DNA of 64,000 nt from the NCBI RefSeq assembly GCF_006542355.1, contig NZ_CP038141.1, forward strand, positions 715,001-779,000, written 5' to 3'. A model generated the notes under the pieces. It saw only the letters and a program-made list of their open reading frames with translations. It had not been told where the DNA came from and made no database searches. Within the stretch, counting starts at the first letter, position 1. Each line of letters begins with the position of its first letter. This document shows positions 44,739-55,156 of this stretch, in pieces. Position numbers and translations under genes: made by a program. The DNA comes from Swingsia samuiensis (GTDB lineage: Bacteria; Pseudomonadota; Alphaproteobacteria; Acetobacterales; Acetobacteraceae).

Positions 44739-46142
44739 ATGACCATCCGTACACGCTTTGCTCCATCCCCCACGGGTCTTCTACATATTGGTAATGCCCG
44801 GGCTGCCCTTTTTAACTTCCTCTTTGCACGCCATCATGGCGGTCAGTTCCTTCTTAGAATCGAAGACACTGATAAAGAGAGATCCACCCAAAAAGCTGTG
44901 GATGTCATCTTTGATGGTCTCGCTTGGATGGGACTAACGCCTGACGAAGAACCTGTCTTCCAGTCCTCACGGCAAGAACGCCATACGGAAATGGCACTCA
45001 AGCTTCTTGACCAAGGCATGGCCTATAAGTGCTTCTCCACGCCAGAAGAGCTTACAGCCATGCGTGAAAAAGCAATCGCTGAAAAACGTGCACCACGTTA
45101 TGATGGAACATGGCGTGACCGTGATCCGTCTGAGGCCCCTGCCGGCGCCCCTTATGTTATTCGCCTCAAAGCCCCTCGTGAGGGAGAGACGGTCATTAAA
45201 GACCTCGTTCAAGGTGAAGTCCGCGTTGCGAATGCGGAAATGGACGACCTCATTATTCTACGTTCTGATGGCACACCAACGTATCTACACGCTGTCGTGT
45301 GCGATGATCATGACATGAACATCACACATGTCATTCGTGGGGATGATCATCTTACCAACACCTTCCGCCAAGCCATGATTTACCGTGCACTTGGCTGGGA
45401 ACTACCACAGTTTGCTCATCTCCCTCTTATCCACGGTCCAGATGGTGCCAAACTCTCCAAACGCCACGGCGCACAGTCTGTTGTTGAATTTAGAGACGAA
45501 GGCTATCTCCCTGAAGCCCTCAATAACTATCTTCTGCGCTTAGGCTGGGGTCATGGCGATGCAGAAATCCTTTCCCGCGAAGAACAAATACAACTGTTCG
45601 ATCTTGACGGTGTTGGCCAATCCCCATCTCGTATGGATTATGCGAAATTAACACACCTCAACGGTGTCTGGATGCGCCGTGCCGATGATGAGCGCCTCAC
45701 CAATGATGTTATGGAGCGGTTGCAAAACCGTGAAGGCATCATCGCGAACGATAAAACACGCGCTCGCATCCTTACCATGATGCCCGGATTAAAAGAACGC
45801 GCCAAAACGCTTGTTGAACTTACCGATAGCGCCGCATTTGCTGGCTTTACACTCCCTCTCACATTCACACCAAAAGCAGAAAAGCTTCTGGATGAAAATG
45901 GACGTGCAATCCTTGCAGGAATTGGCAAAGACTTAGCCGAACTATCAAGCTTTACCCCTGAAGAAATTGATAAAACACTCCGCGCTTATGCTGAAAAACA
46001 TGAACTAAAGCTTGGAGCTGTCGCTCAACCTCTTCGTGCGGCCATGACAGGGTCCACCACCTCTCCGGGAATTGACCTTACCCTTTATGCTTTAGGTCGT
46101 GACGAGGTTCTCGCACGTATCGCGAGTGTCCTCAGTGCTTGA
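44739..46142 (+). CDS. gltX: Glutamate--tRNA ligase
   Basis: Charges tRNA-Glu with glutamate, and in many alphaproteobacteria one such enzyme also feeds tRNA-Gln through amidation. About 467 residues from the ATG 44739 ([20 protein letters not shown]); an ATG at 44727 is also possible. The HIGH motif is LLHIGN, the KMSKS equivalent is KLSKRHG near residue 240, and RIEDTDKER is conserved. It is followed by pyrB, which overlaps its last 8 bases. It starts a tightly packed plus-strand cluster that reaches topA. Confidence 0.97.
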   Translation: MTIRTRFAPSPTGLLHIGNARAALFNFLFARHHGGQFLLRIEDTDKERSTQKAVDVIFDGLAWMGLTPDEEPVFQSSRQERHTEMALKLLDQGMAYKCFSTPEELTAMREKAIAEKRAPRYDGTWRDRDPSEAPAGAPYVIRLKAPREGETVIKDLVQGEVRVANAEMDDLIILRSDGTPTYLHAVVCDDHDMNITHVIRGDDHLTNTFRQAMIYRALGWELPQFAHLPLIHGPDGAKLSKRHGAQSVVEFRDEGYLPEALNNYLLRLGWGHGDAEILSREEQIQLFDLDGVGQSPSRMDYAKLTHLNGVWMRRADDERLTNDVMERLQNREGIIANDKTRARILTMMPGLKERAKTLVELTDSAAFAGFTLPLTFTPKAEKLLDENGRAILAGIGKDLAELSSFTPEEIDKTLRAYAEKHELKLGAVAQPLRAAMTGSTTSPGIDLTLYALGRDEVLARIASVLSA

Positions 46143-47076
46143 GCGTTCTTTTCTTCCTCGGCACTTATTAGGCATTGAGGGCCTAACAGCAGATCAGATT
46201 GTCCCTTTCCTTGATCTGGCGGAGAGCTATGTCCTTCTAAGCCGCTCGCGTTCAGCCCCGCGCGATGCTTTGCGAGGACAAACGGTCATTAATCTTTTCT
46301 TTGAAGATAGTACCCGCACCCGTACAAGTTTCGAACTTGCAGGGAAACGTCTTGGTGCAGATGTTATCAACATGACCGTCGCCACCAGTTCGGTCAATAA
46401 AGGTGAAACCCTTCTTGATACGGCCTCCACACTTAACGCCATGCGCTGTGATCTTCTTGTCGTAAGGCATGCTCAGTCAGGAGCGCCAGCCCTTTTATCT
46501 CAAAAAGTAGAAGCCAGCGTAATCAACGCTGGCGATGGAACGCATGAACACCCCACCCAAGCTCTTCTCGATGCGCTTACCATCCGACGGCGCCTCGGAC
46601 GTTTAAATGATCTGACAATTACAATTTGTGGAGATATTGGACACAGCCGTGTAGCACGCTCCAATATTCATCTTCTTTCCACAATGGGCAACTCAATCCG
46701 ACTGGTCGGGCCACCCACTTTACTTCCCTCAACAATGGCCCAACTAGGGAATGTCTCTCTTTATTCAGATATGGATGAAGCCGTCCGAGGGGCGGATGTT
46801 GTCATGTCTCTCCGTCTGCAGAAAGAGCGTATGGGCGCAGGCCTCATTCCTAGCACACGTGAATATTTCCGCTTTTTTGGACTAGATAAACGCCGTCTAG
46901 GGCTAGCGGCACCCAATGCTTTGGTTATGCACCCTGGCCCAATGAACCGTGGAGTTGAGATTTCTTCTGACGTTGCTGATTCAGATCAGAGTGTCATTTC
47001 AGAACAGGTTGAAATGGGTGTCGCCATTCGTATGGCTGTACTTGATCGTCTTTCACGGGCCCGGATGTCTCCATGA
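46135..47076 (+). CDS. pyrB: Aspartate carbamoyltransferase catalytic subunit
   Basis: First committed step of pyrimidine synthesis: carbamoyl phosphate plus aspartate to carbamoyl aspartate. About 313 residues from a GTG at 46135 that overlaps gltX by 8 bases; an in-frame GTG at 46099 is less likely because homology begins with [12 protein letters not shown]. Carbamoyl phosphate motif [13 protein letters not shown], then [14 protein letters not shown] and the aspartate site [12 protein letters not shown] are present. No regulatory PyrI. It is coupled by ATGA to the following pseudo-dihydroorotase, typical for non-catalytic PyrC partners. Confidence 0.96.
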   Translation: MLERSFLPRHLLGIEGLTADQIVPFLDLAESYVLLSRSRSAPRDALRGQTVINLFFEDSTRTRTSFELAGKRLGADVINMTVATSSVNKGETLLDTASTLNAMRCDLLVVRHAQSGAPALLSQKVEASVINAGDGTHEHPTQALLDALTIRRRLGRLNDLTITICGDIGHSRVARSNIHLLSTMGNSIRLVGPPTLLPSTMAQLGNVSLYSDMDEAVRGADVVMSLRLQKERMGAGLIPSTREYFRFFGLDKRRLGLAAPNALVMHPGPMNRGVEISSDVADSDQSVISEQVEMGVAIRMAVLDRLSRARMSP

Positions 47077-48347
47077 CCAATATTTTCTTTGAAAACGTCC
47101 GTATTATCGACCCTGCCTCCAAGCGCGATTCGCTAGGCACTCTTACGGTTGAAAACGGCCTTATTCGTGCTCTCGATAGTAAAGAGCCTCCCCCAAACGC
47201 CCAGCGCATTGACGGAAAAGGAGCTGTTTTATGCCCTGGCCTCGTGGATATGCGCGTCGCAATTGGTGAGCCTGGTTTTGAATATCGGGAAAGTATTAAA
47301 TCTGGCGCTTTGGCGGCTGTTGCTGGCGGCATCACAACACTCGCCATATTACCCAACACTTCCCCAGCCATTGATGATCCAGCCCTCGTTCATTTCATTA
47401 AAGCGCGCGCTGAAGAAACTGGCATCATTTCTATCCACCCATATGGGGCACTTACCCGCGGATGCAATGGAACAGAAATGGCCGAACTTGGCCTCCTTCA
47501 TGATGCGGGGGCTGTTGCATTCACAGATGGAACTCGCGCCATCTCTGATGCCAAACAGATGCGAAATTTGCTCGCCTATTCCAGTTTTCTTAACACATTA
47601 ATTATTCAACACCCGGAAGAACCATCTCTTGCCAAAGGTGCATGTGCAACAGCTGGTGCACGCGCAGTCCGCATGGGCCTTCCTCAAGTTCCAGCCGCCG
47701 CTGAAGCTATTATGATAGCTCGTGATATTCGTCTTGCTGAAATGACAAACGCACGCTTGCATTTCGCTCATGTGTCAACAGCTGAAGGGCTGGACCTTAT
47801 TCGCCAAGCAAAAGCCAAGGGACTGAAAATTACCTGTGATACGGCTCCCCCTTATTTTTCAATGACAGAAGAAGACATTGGGGATTTCAGAACCTACGCA
47901 AAGCTCTCTCCTCCTCTACGTAATGAAACAGACCGCTTGGCGGTATGTCAGGCGCTTGCCGATGGCACAATTGATGCCGTCGCGTCTGATCACGCCCCAG
48001 CAGATGCAGATGACAAGCGCTTACCCTTTGCTCAGGCGCGTGCTGGCGGCACCGGCTTGGTGACCCTACTCAGTGTGACGCTTGGCGCAGGCTTACCCCT
48101 TATTGATGCGCTGCGCCTTATAACCTCAGCCCCAGCGCAACTTCTCAATCTTGAGGCAGGCACTCTTGCCGTTGGGAAAGAAGCCGATCTCTGTTTGTTT
48201 GATCCCGAACAAACATGGGTTGTAAAATCAGGGGAACTCCTTGGGCGAGCACAAAATACACCCTTCGATCGTCAGGAACTAAAAGGACGCGTCCTAAAAA
48301 CCTTCCGTCGTGGAAAAGAAGTTTTCACTGCTCAAGGCATTGCATAA
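47073..48347 (+). CDS. pyrC: Dihydroorotase-like protein lacking the first metal motif (PyrC-like, PyrX type)
   Basis: A class I dihydroorotase fold of 424 residues. In active enzymes the first metal site is DxHVHLREPG. Here it reads [18 protein letters not shown], so both histidines are gone. Other positions remain: [22 protein letters not shown] and the catalytic-aspartate segment [13 protein letters not shown]. This matches the non-catalytic PyrC' (PyrX) subunits that stabilise aspartate carbamoyltransferase, and its start overlaps pyrB by ATGA. The true dihydroorotase is probably elsewhere in the genome. Confidence 0.9.
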   Translation: MTNIFFENVRIIDPASKRDSLGTLTVENGLIRALDSKEPPPNAQRIDGKGAVLCPGLVDMRVAIGEPGFEYRESIKSGALAAVAGGITTLAILPNTSPAIDDPALVHFIKARAEETGIISIHPYGALTRGCNGTEMAELGLLHDAGAVAFTDGTRAISDAKQMRNLLAYSSFLNTLIIQHPEEPSLAKGACATAGARAVRMGLPQVPAAAEAIMIARDIRLAEMTNARLHFAHVSTAEGLDLIRQAKAKGLKITCDTAPPYFSMTEEDIGDFRTYAKLSPPLRNETDRLAVCQALADGTIDAVASDHAPADADDKRLPFAQARAGGTGLVTLLSVTLGAGLPLIDALRLITSAPAQLLNLEAGTLAVGKEADLCLFDPEQTWVVKSGELLGRAQNTPFDRQELKGRVLKTFRRGKEVFTAQGIA

Positions 48348-48350
48348 TCT

Positions 48351-48959
48351 ATGATCCTCAACATTCCTATCATTAGCGTTATAGCGTATTTTCTCGGCAG
48401 CATTCCTTTTGGTCTCATTTTAACCGCCATCAGCGGTGGCGGGGACATCCGAAAAATTGGCTCTGGTAATATTGGTGCCACCAATGTGCTCCGTACCGGA
48501 AAAAAAGGGATTGCTGCGGCAACGTTACTACTTGATGCTCTGAAGGGAAGCGTGGCTGTCATCCTTGCAGACTATCTCTCCCATCCAACGCAAACAATTC
48601 CAGCTATGGCTTGCGCGGCCTTTATCGTTGTCATTGGTCATTGCTTTCCTATCTGGCTAGGTTTCAAAGGCGGAAAAGGTGTTGCGACCAGCCTTGGAGC
48701 CATTTGGATTCTCGCTTGGCCTGTTGGCCTCATTTGTTGCGCCGTATGGCTCTTAACTGCACGAATAACACGCATATCTTCCGCTGGAGCTTTAGTTGCA
48801 TTTCTTATTGCTCCATTCATCATGCTTTTATTCGCCCCATACCATGCTTTTTTAGATTTTCCGCTGGCAACGCTGTGTATCACCCTCCTCGTCTTAGTCC
48901 GACACACGAGCAATATTAAACGCCTGATCCACGGCGAAGAGCCTCAAATTAAAAGCTAA
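48351..48959 (+). CDS. plsY: Acyl-phosphate glycerol-3-phosphate acyltransferase
   Basis: An inner-membrane enzyme that makes lysophosphatidate from acyl-phosphate, the first step of phospholipid synthesis. 202 residues with about five helices. Family motifs: YFLGSIPFGLILT, IGSGNIGATNVLRTG, GHCFPIWLGFKGGKGVATSLG. Starts 3 bases after the pyrC stop, so probably part of the same transcript. Confidence 0.96.
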   Translation: MILNIPIISVIAYFLGSIPFGLILTAISGGGDIRKIGSGNIGATNVLRTGKKGIAAATLLLDALKGSVAVILADYLSHPTQTIPAMACAAFIVVIGHCFPIWLGFKGGKGVATSLGAIWILAWPVGLICCAVWLLTARITRISSAGALVAFLIAPFIMLLFAPYHAFLDFPLATLCITLLVLVRHTSNIKRLIHGEEPQIKS

Positions 48960-49026
48960 AAAACTCCCGGATCAGTCCACTCATTCCATAAAGGGTTTTT
49001 TAAGGAAGTATCTCTAGGTTGGCGAG

Positions 49027-50214
49027 ATGACCACATCGCCAACCCACCACTTTACTCTGTCTGATCAATCCCGACTTGACGCTCTTCGTCTTTCCCGGGT
49101 TGCCGGCGTTGGTCCTATCAATTTCTGTAAATTGCTCTGTCAATATGGCAGCCCAGCGAATGCCTTAAAAGCATTACCAGAGCGCATGAAGCGTGCAGGA
49201 CGCTTAGAAAACCCTACTATCCCCCCACAATCCGATATTGAAAAAGAGATAGAGCAGCTCCATCATTTAGGAGGGCAAATGCTCATCCGAGGGGATGATG
49301 ACTATCCTCACCTTCTATCTCTTATTCCAGATGCACCGCCAGTCCTCTTTGTTAAAGGCAATCTTTCTAAACTCTCTATGCGGTCAATCGGGATTGTCGG
49401 CGCACGGAATGCCTCTGCGGCTGGAATTCGCATTGCTGAAAGCATTTCAGCAGAACTCTCTCATGAAGGGATATGTGTTGTTTCAGGGCTAGCACGAGGA
49501 ATCGATTCGGCAGCTCATGAAGCAGCGCTTTTTTCTAATCTCACCGTTGCTGCCATCGCGGGTGGGTTAGACACCACATACCCTTTCGAAAATGCCAAAC
49601 TTCAAGAAAAAATCAGTGAAAATGGATGCCTTATTACCGAAGCGCCCATGGGAACGATCCCTCAAGCACGTCATTTTCCAAGACGGAATCGCTTAATCGC
49701 TGGCTTATCGCTCGGTTGCCTTGTAATCGAAGCGACTTTGCACTCTGGAACCCTAATCACAGCAGATCTCGCCGCAAGCTATAATCGTGAACTCTTTTCT
49801 GTTCCGGGCTCCCCTTTAGACCCACGATCACGCGGAAGTAATAATTTAATTCGCAACGGAGCAATTTTAACCGAAAGCATACAAGATATTCTGCCATATC
49901 TCCCCTCTCAGCTCCCACCTAAAATGGCTGCTCCATGGCAGAATTCTGTTGTTTTTAATAACTCTACCTCTGGTTTTTCGGAGCCTATAATGACTTGGAA
50001 TTCCATTCAGACTTTTACTCCTGAAGACCCATCACTTATGCTCGAAAATGTGCAATCTTTGCTCTCAATCACACCAGTAACAGTTGACGAGGTGGTGCAG
50101 CGCTGTCAGTTCTCCGTTTCGGCAGTCTTATCGATCCTTGCAGAACTCGAGCTCGGCGGGGTTGTTGAATTTGTGCCCGGCGGACGCGTAGCGTTGCTGC
50201 CGAATCGAAATTAG
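49027..50214 (+). CDS. dprA: DNA-processing protein DprA
   Basis: Binds incoming single-stranded DNA and loads RecA during transformation. 395 residues: an N-terminal helical segment with GVGPINFCKLL, the Rossmann core SIGIVGARNASAAGIRIAE, VVSGLARGIDSAAHEAAL and FPRRNRLIAGLSLG, and a C-terminal winged helix near residues 335-395 (SLLSITPVTVDEVVQRCQFS). It sits between plsY and topA as in many proteobacteria. Confidence 0.96.
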   Translation: MTTSPTHHFTLSDQSRLDALRLSRVAGVGPINFCKLLCQYGSPANALKALPERMKRAGRLENPTIPPQSDIEKEIEQLHHLGGQMLIRGDDDYPHLLSLIPDAPPVLFVKGNLSKLSMRSIGIVGARNASAAGIRIAESISAELSHEGICVVSGLARGIDSAAHEAALFSNLTVAAIAGGLDTTYPFENAKLQEKISENGCLITEAPMGTIPQARHFPRRNRLIAGLSLGCLVIEATLHSGTLITADLAASYNRELFSVPGSPLDPRSRGSNNLIRNGAILTESIQDILPYLPSQLPPKMAAPWQNSVVFNNSTSGFSEPIMTWNSIQTFTPEDPSLMLENVQSLLSITPVTVDEVVQRCQFSVSAVLSILAELELGGVVEFVPGGRVALLPNRN

Positions 50215-50235
50215 TAATGCGAAACCGGAGTGGCA

Positions 50236-52890
50236 ATGACAGACGTTGTGGTAGTCGAAAGCCCAGCTAAAGCTAAGACAATCAACAAATATCTGGGCAG
50301 CGGGTACACAGTACTGGCGTCATTTGGCCACGTACGTGACCTCCCCCCCAAAGATGGAAGTGTGCGCCCGGATGAGAATTTTGCCATGTCATGGCAAACA
50401 GATGAACGCGGCGCCAAGCAAATTGCAGCCATTGCCAAAGCTCTTAAAGGTGCAAAGAATCTATATCTCGCCACTGACCCGGATCGTGAAGGTGAAGCCA
50501 TTTCATGGCATGTCCGCAGTGTTCTGGAAGATAAAAAGCTTCTTAAAAATATTAATGTTCATCGTGTTACATTTAATGAAATTACGAAATCCGCGGTCGA
50601 AACAGCAATGGCTGGACCACGAAACCTCGACCAGCCCTTAATCGATGCATATCTTGCCCGCCGCGCACTGGATTACCTTGTTGGTTTTACGCTTTCTCCC
50701 GTTCTATGGCGTAAACTTCCAGGAAGCCGCAGTGCAGGACGTGTTCAATCCGTTGCATTACGTCTTATATGTGAACGTGAAGCCGAAATTGAGGTCTTTA
50801 AAGCCCGTGAATATTGGACTGTCACAGGTAATTTCTCCACTCCGAAAAATGCAAACTTTCAAGCGCGCTTAACACACCTTAATGGACAAAAATTAAGCCA
50901 ATTCGATTTAAACAATGAATCGCTTGCCTTTGCAGCCCGTGATAAAGTTCAGTCATCTCAATTCACCGTTCAATCGGTTGAAAAAAAACGCGTTAAACGT
51001 AATCCTCCTGCACCATTCACGACCTCTACCTTGCAACAAGAAGCTTCCCGTAAGCTCGGTATGAGTGCTCAAGTCACAATGCGTACAGCTCAACAACTTT
51101 ATGAGGGCGTCGATTTATCGGGGGAAACAGTTGGTCTCATCACCTACATGCGAACTGACGGCGTTACCATGGCTCAAGAAGCAGTCAGTTCTATCCGGTC
51201 ACATATCCAAAGCACCTTAGGGGCTGAATATGTTCCTCAGCATGCCCGTCTCTATGCAACTAAAGCAAAGAATGCCCAAGAAGCACACGAAGCCATTCGT
51301 CCAACATCTGTTCAGTACACTCCAAAAGATGTGGCTCATGCTCTAACCACCGATCAGAAAAAACTATACGACCTGATCTGGAAAAGATCTGTTGCATCAC
51401 AAATGCAATCGGCTGAGCTTGATCAAGTTGCCATCACATTAGCAGATGCCCAAAAACAAACTCTTTTACGCGCTACGGGCTCTACCATTGCGTTTGAAGG
51501 TTTTCTTAAACTTTATATTGAAGGTCGTGACGATAATACCGAAGAAGAAGAAGGCAAGCTTCTTCCCTCTATGACAGAAGGCGATCGCCTTTCAACAGGC
51601 GCTGTCTCTGCAGAACAGCACTTTACACAGCCTCCACCTCGTTACTCTGAGGCTTCTCTTGTCAAAAAAATGGAAGAAATTGGGATTGGCCGTCCCTCTA
51701 CTTATGCATCCATCCTCAGCGTTTTGCGCGATCGTAATTATGTAAAGTTAGAAGCACGTCGCTTTTTACCTGAAGATCGGGGGAGACTGGTCACAGCCTT
51801 CTTAACATCCTTCTTTGAACGGTATGTTGATACAGGCTTTACAGCCTCTCTTGAGGAGCAGCTGGATGATATTTCCGGAGGCCGCGCAGATTGGCATGAT
51901 GTGATGGCAGCCTTCTGGCAAGATTTCTCAAATGCCGTTGAACAGACCAAAGATCTGAAAATTTCAGATGTTATTGATGCTTTAGATGAAGACCTTGGCG
52001 AGCATTTCTTTCCGACAAAATCCGATGGAGGTGATCCACGACTATGTACCGCATGTGGGACAGGCCGCTTAGGCCTCCGATTAGGAAAGTTTGGTGCCTT
52101 TATTGGGTGCTCTAATTACCCAACGTGCCAATTTACACGCCGGTTAGTTGTGGATGAGGCTGAAGCAGAAGAAGGACTGAACGACGGCCCTAAAATGTTG
52201 GGAGAAGATCCTGAAACAGGGGAAAATATTACAATCCGCCGTGGTCCCTATGGGCTATATATTCAAAAAGGCGAGCCCAACCCAGAAGACAAGAAAGCAA
52301 AGCCAAAAAGAACAACGATCCCCAAAGGGATAGATGGTAATCATATTACTCTTGAGCAAGCTCTCGGCCTTCTATCTTTACCACGCTTTGTGGGCCTCCA
52401 CCCAGAAACGGGCGAAAAGATAGAAGCTGGACTAGGACGGTTTGGGCCTTTCGTAAAAATGGGAAGCATTTACGGCGCATTAGACAAAGATGATGATGTT
52501 CTCACCCTTGGTCTTAACAGAGCGGTAGACAGCCTTGCCAAAAAACTTGCCTCCATTCGTAATTTAGGAGCTCACCCTAAAGACAAAGAAACCGTTATGG
52601 TCCGCAAAGGGCGCTTTGGCCCTTACGTACAACACGGACAAACTATCGCTAACTTACCAAAAGATAGTGATATGGACGCCGTAACACTCGAAGAGGCGAT
52701 TGATTTACTCGCTGAAAAAGGGAAACCCCTTAAAGGCAAAGTAAAAAAAACCACGTCCAAAACCAAAAAAAGCAAAGAAAAGGCCACTTCAACCAAAGCG
52801 ACAGACGAGAAAAAAATGCCTACCCCTCGATCAACCAAGAAAAAAAATACACCAACCAAAAAGAAGGTATCTAAAAAAGAAGCGGAATAA
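50236..52890 (+). CDS. topA: DNA topoisomerase I
   Basis: Relaxes negative supercoils through a single-strand break. About 884 residues from the ATG 50236, with GGAG 5 bases upstream; a GTG two codons earlier is the alternative. The TOPRIM domain begins DVVVVESPAKAKTINKYLG and has the acidic site ATDPDREGEAIS. The active tyrosine lies in VGLITYMRTDG near residue 315. One C-terminal zinc ribbon (CTACGTG ... CSNYPTC) is followed by several topoisomerase C-terminal repeats and a lysine-rich tail of about 60 residues. Confidence 0.97.
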   Translation: MTDVVVVESPAKAKTINKYLGSGYTVLASFGHVRDLPPKDGSVRPDENFAMSWQTDERGAKQIAAIAKALKGAKNLYLATDPDREGEAISWHVRSVLEDKKLLKNINVHRVTFNEITKSAVETAMAGPRNLDQPLIDAYLARRALDYLVGFTLSPVLWRKLPGSRSAGRVQSVALRLICEREAEIEVFKAREYWTVTGNFSTPKNANFQARLTHLNGQKLSQFDLNNESLAFAARDKVQSSQFTVQSVEKKRVKRNPPAPFTTSTLQQEASRKLGMSAQVTMRTAQQLYEGVDLSGETVGLITYMRTDGVTMAQEAVSSIRSHIQSTLGAEYVPQHARLYATKAKNAQEAHEAIRPTSVQYTPKDVAHALTTDQKKLYDLIWKRSVASQMQSAELDQVAITLADAQKQTLLRATGSTIAFEGFLKLYIEGRDDNTEEEEGKLLPSMTEGDRLSTGAVSAEQHFTQPPPRYSEASLVKKMEEIGIGRPSTYASILSVLRDRNYVKLEARRFLPEDRGRLVTAFLTSFFERYVDTGFTASLEEQLDDISGGRADWHDVMAAFWQDFSNAVEQTKDLKISDVIDALDEDLGEHFFPTKSDGGDPRLCTACGTGRLGLRLGKFGAFIGCSNYPTCQFTRRLVVDEAEAEEGLNDGPKMLGEDPETGENITIRRGPYGLYIQKGEPNPEDKKAKPKRTTIPKGIDGNHITLEQALGLLSLPRFVGLHPETGEKIEAGLGRFGPFVKMGSIYGALDKDDDVLTLGLNRAVDSLAKKLASIRNLGAHPKDKETVMVRKGRFGPYVQHGQTIANLPKDSDMDAVTLEEAIDLLAEKGKPLKGKVKKTTSKTKKSKEKATSTKATDEKKMPTPRSTKKKNTPTKKKVSKKEAE

Positions 52891-53042
52891 TTTTTTATGT
52901 GTTTTTAATACACTTTAAAAAATAATGTATCAGGGGTCTCTTTACTGATGGCTTCTTTTGTGGCGTGCTGCTCAAACAAAAGGTCAGAATGTTACCCTTA
53001 TACAATTTGAAAGCTTCATTTTAGAATTATGTTATACGCCTT

Positions 53043-54665
53043 ATGACTATATTTCAGGATAAAGTTCGTAAGGCCACGCATTGTTCTTGGCTTATTGTGA
53101 CCTTTTTTTGTATCGGTTTATCAGGAATAAGTTCAACCGCTTACGCTCAACTCACGACAACACCTTCGCAGTCGACCTCTTTTTCTGAACCCATGGCACG
53201 AGATGTTCTTTTCTCTGCGTTAGGGTTCTTAAAACCACGCACCCTTGAGCCACACTCTATACGGGAGTTCTGCCTATGGGGATTAGACGGTCTAACAGCA
53301 ATCGATCCATCCATTATTGTTTCAGAGAAGCCCGGCAACAACTCCCCCGATCATCCCCTACCTGAAACTCTCATTATTACCCAAAATCAAAATATTCTCT
53401 TCCAACACCCTATCCCTCATAGTGAAGACAAGAAGAGTTGGGCAGAGCTTATTGCCCACGCGATGAAATTAGCATGGGAACATTCCTCGACCATCCGTGA
53501 CGCAGGAAATGATGCTCTCTTACAAGGATTTTTTGACGAATTATTTAATCATCTTGACCCTTACTCCCGCTACCTTGGCCCAGAAACGGCTTCAACAGAC
53601 CGCATGAAGCGTACAGGGAACAAGGGGAATATTGGCATCACGCTGGAGAAAAAAAATCGCTCTGTTTTCATCTCTGCCATCAATACAAATGGCCCAGCAT
53701 GGGAAGCGGGGCTGGATCTTAATCAAAAGGTAATTGCCATTAACGGGCAAGCTACCCGCAATAAACCCTTAGACGTCCTTCAGAATTTACTGGATGGAGA
53801 CGATCAGACCGACGTCTCAATTACAGTCTCTGTAGCCCCTCACCGCGAACAGACTTTTAAATTAACCCGCTCACAAGTCCCTCCAGAAACTGTTTTCTTT
53901 TCTACATTAGGGCCATTTTCAATTTTAACGATCCATTCCTTCTCCACCCAAACTGCTGAAGAAATTAGCCAATATCTCGATCAAATTATTAATACCCCCT
54001 CCTCACACAAAAACTCCCCCGCTCCTGGCATTATTCTTGATTTAAGAGGCGATCGAGGCGGTGTTCTTCAACAAGCTGTAACAGCGGCGGCCCTTTTCCT
54101 TGACCACGGGATTGCAGTTACTACCCATGGTCGTGATCCTCAGGCTAATCATGTGTGGGCTGTGCAGGGCGGCGACATGACGAATGGGACACCAATTGTT
54201 ATCCTTGTCGATGGCAGAACAGCCAGTGCTGCCGAAATCCTTGCGGCCGCACTAGCAGACCATCGTCGCGCCGTCATTGTCGGGAGTGAAACCTTTGGTA
54301 AAGGCTTGGTGCAGATTATCGGCCAAATGCCCAATGGAGGGGAACTATTTGTTACATGGAGTCGAAATCAAGCTCCTCTTGGATGGCCCATTCAAAGCCT
54401 TGGGGTCATGCCCCAAATTTGTACGTCTAATGGAACGGACAACCTCAAGAAACAACTTCACAGCCTTCTATCAGGTATAAACCTTCAACAAGATGCTATT
54501 CTTTTAGCACGAAACAGCCGTTATCCGGCCCCGGTCGACAAAATCCTTGCCATTCGCCGTCATTGCCCGGCCGCCCTTGGAAGTGACCTTGATATAGATG
54601 CTGCAAAATTTTTATTATCTTCCAAAATTGCTTATAATGCAGCTTTAAACACCATTCCTGATTAA
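53043..54665 (+). CDS. S41-family carboxy-terminal processing protease
   Basis: A periplasmic PDZ serine protease of 540 residues. The signal peptide ends near SSTAYAQ (about residue 36). A PDZ region (about 195-275) shows GNIGITLEKKNRSVFI ... GPAWEAGLDLNQKVIAINGQ. The S41 core has GIILDLRGDRGGVLQQAV, the catalytic serine in GRTASAAEILAAAL and the lysine in ETFGKGLVQ. It probably trims or quality-controls envelope proteins. It is followed 8 bases later by the DUF1491 gene. Confidence 0.92.
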   Translation: MTIFQDKVRKATHCSWLIVTFFCIGLSGISSTAYAQLTTTPSQSTSFSEPMARDVLFSALGFLKPRTLEPHSIREFCLWGLDGLTAIDPSIIVSEKPGNNSPDHPLPETLIITQNQNILFQHPIPHSEDKKSWAELIAHAMKLAWEHSSTIRDAGNDALLQGFFDELFNHLDPYSRYLGPETASTDRMKRTGNKGNIGITLEKKNRSVFISAINTNGPAWEAGLDLNQKVIAINGQATRNKPLDVLQNLLDGDDQTDVSITVSVAPHREQTFKLTRSQVPPETVFFSTLGPFSILTIHSFSTQTAEEISQYLDQIINTPSSHKNSPAPGIILDLRGDRGGVLQQAVTAAALFLDHGIAVTTHGRDPQANHVWAVQGGDMTNGTPIVILVDGRTASAAEILAAALADHRRAVIVGSETFGKGLVQIIGQMPNGGELFVTWSRNQAPLGWPIQSLGVMPQICTSNGTDNLKKQLHSLLSGINLQQDAILLARNSRYPAPVDKILAIRRHCPAALGSDLDIDAAKFLLSSKIAYNAALNTIPD

Positions 54666-54673
54666 AAGAAGAA

Positions 54674-55015
54674 ATGTTTCAATCCCTTAAAAGTGGCTTA
54701 TGGGTTCGTGCCCTTATTCGACAAATGGCCAGCTCCAACATCTTTGCTACGATCCTCCATAAGGGAGATGAAGATGCCGGAGCCATATTAATCGTATTGC
54801 GGGACCGTGATAGTAATTGTGTAATTCTGAGAGAAAATCAAAACAAGTGGGATCGATCCGACACCCAATCCTTTACAGACACGGATGATTATTTAAAACG
54901 CCAAACGAAATATGATCCAGATTTATGGATTTTAGAACTCGATGTTGATAATATTTCATCTGCTATTGAAAAAACGTTTAGTCCACGGCAACTTGGTGAA
55001 GATGTATTCGACTAA
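54674..55015 (+). CDS. DUF1491 family protein
   Basis: 113 residues, cytoplasmic-looking. Family-typical start LKSGLWVRALIRQMASSNIF with ATILHKGDEDAGAILIVLRD, and a C-terminal WILELDVD. DUF1491 proteins are widespread in alphaproteobacteria and have no assigned function. It overlaps nothing but is close behind the S41 protease, so they are probably co-transcribed. Confidence 0.88.
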   Translation: MFQSLKSGLWVRALIRQMASSNIFATILHKGDEDAGAILIVLRDRDSNCVILRENQNKWDRSDTQSFTDTDDYLKRQTKYDPDLWILELDVDNISSAIEKTFSPRQLGEDVFD

Positions 55016-55156
55016 ACTGTGGGAAAGAAGCCACACAGAATAAACTTGTGGTTTATTAACGCTAAAAAATCCGTCTCTAAGGAATAATGCTCGTTGCCAT
55101 TATCGACACTTTCAGCAAAAAGAATGTTTAATTTGGGTTGGTTGGAGAGAATTGAC

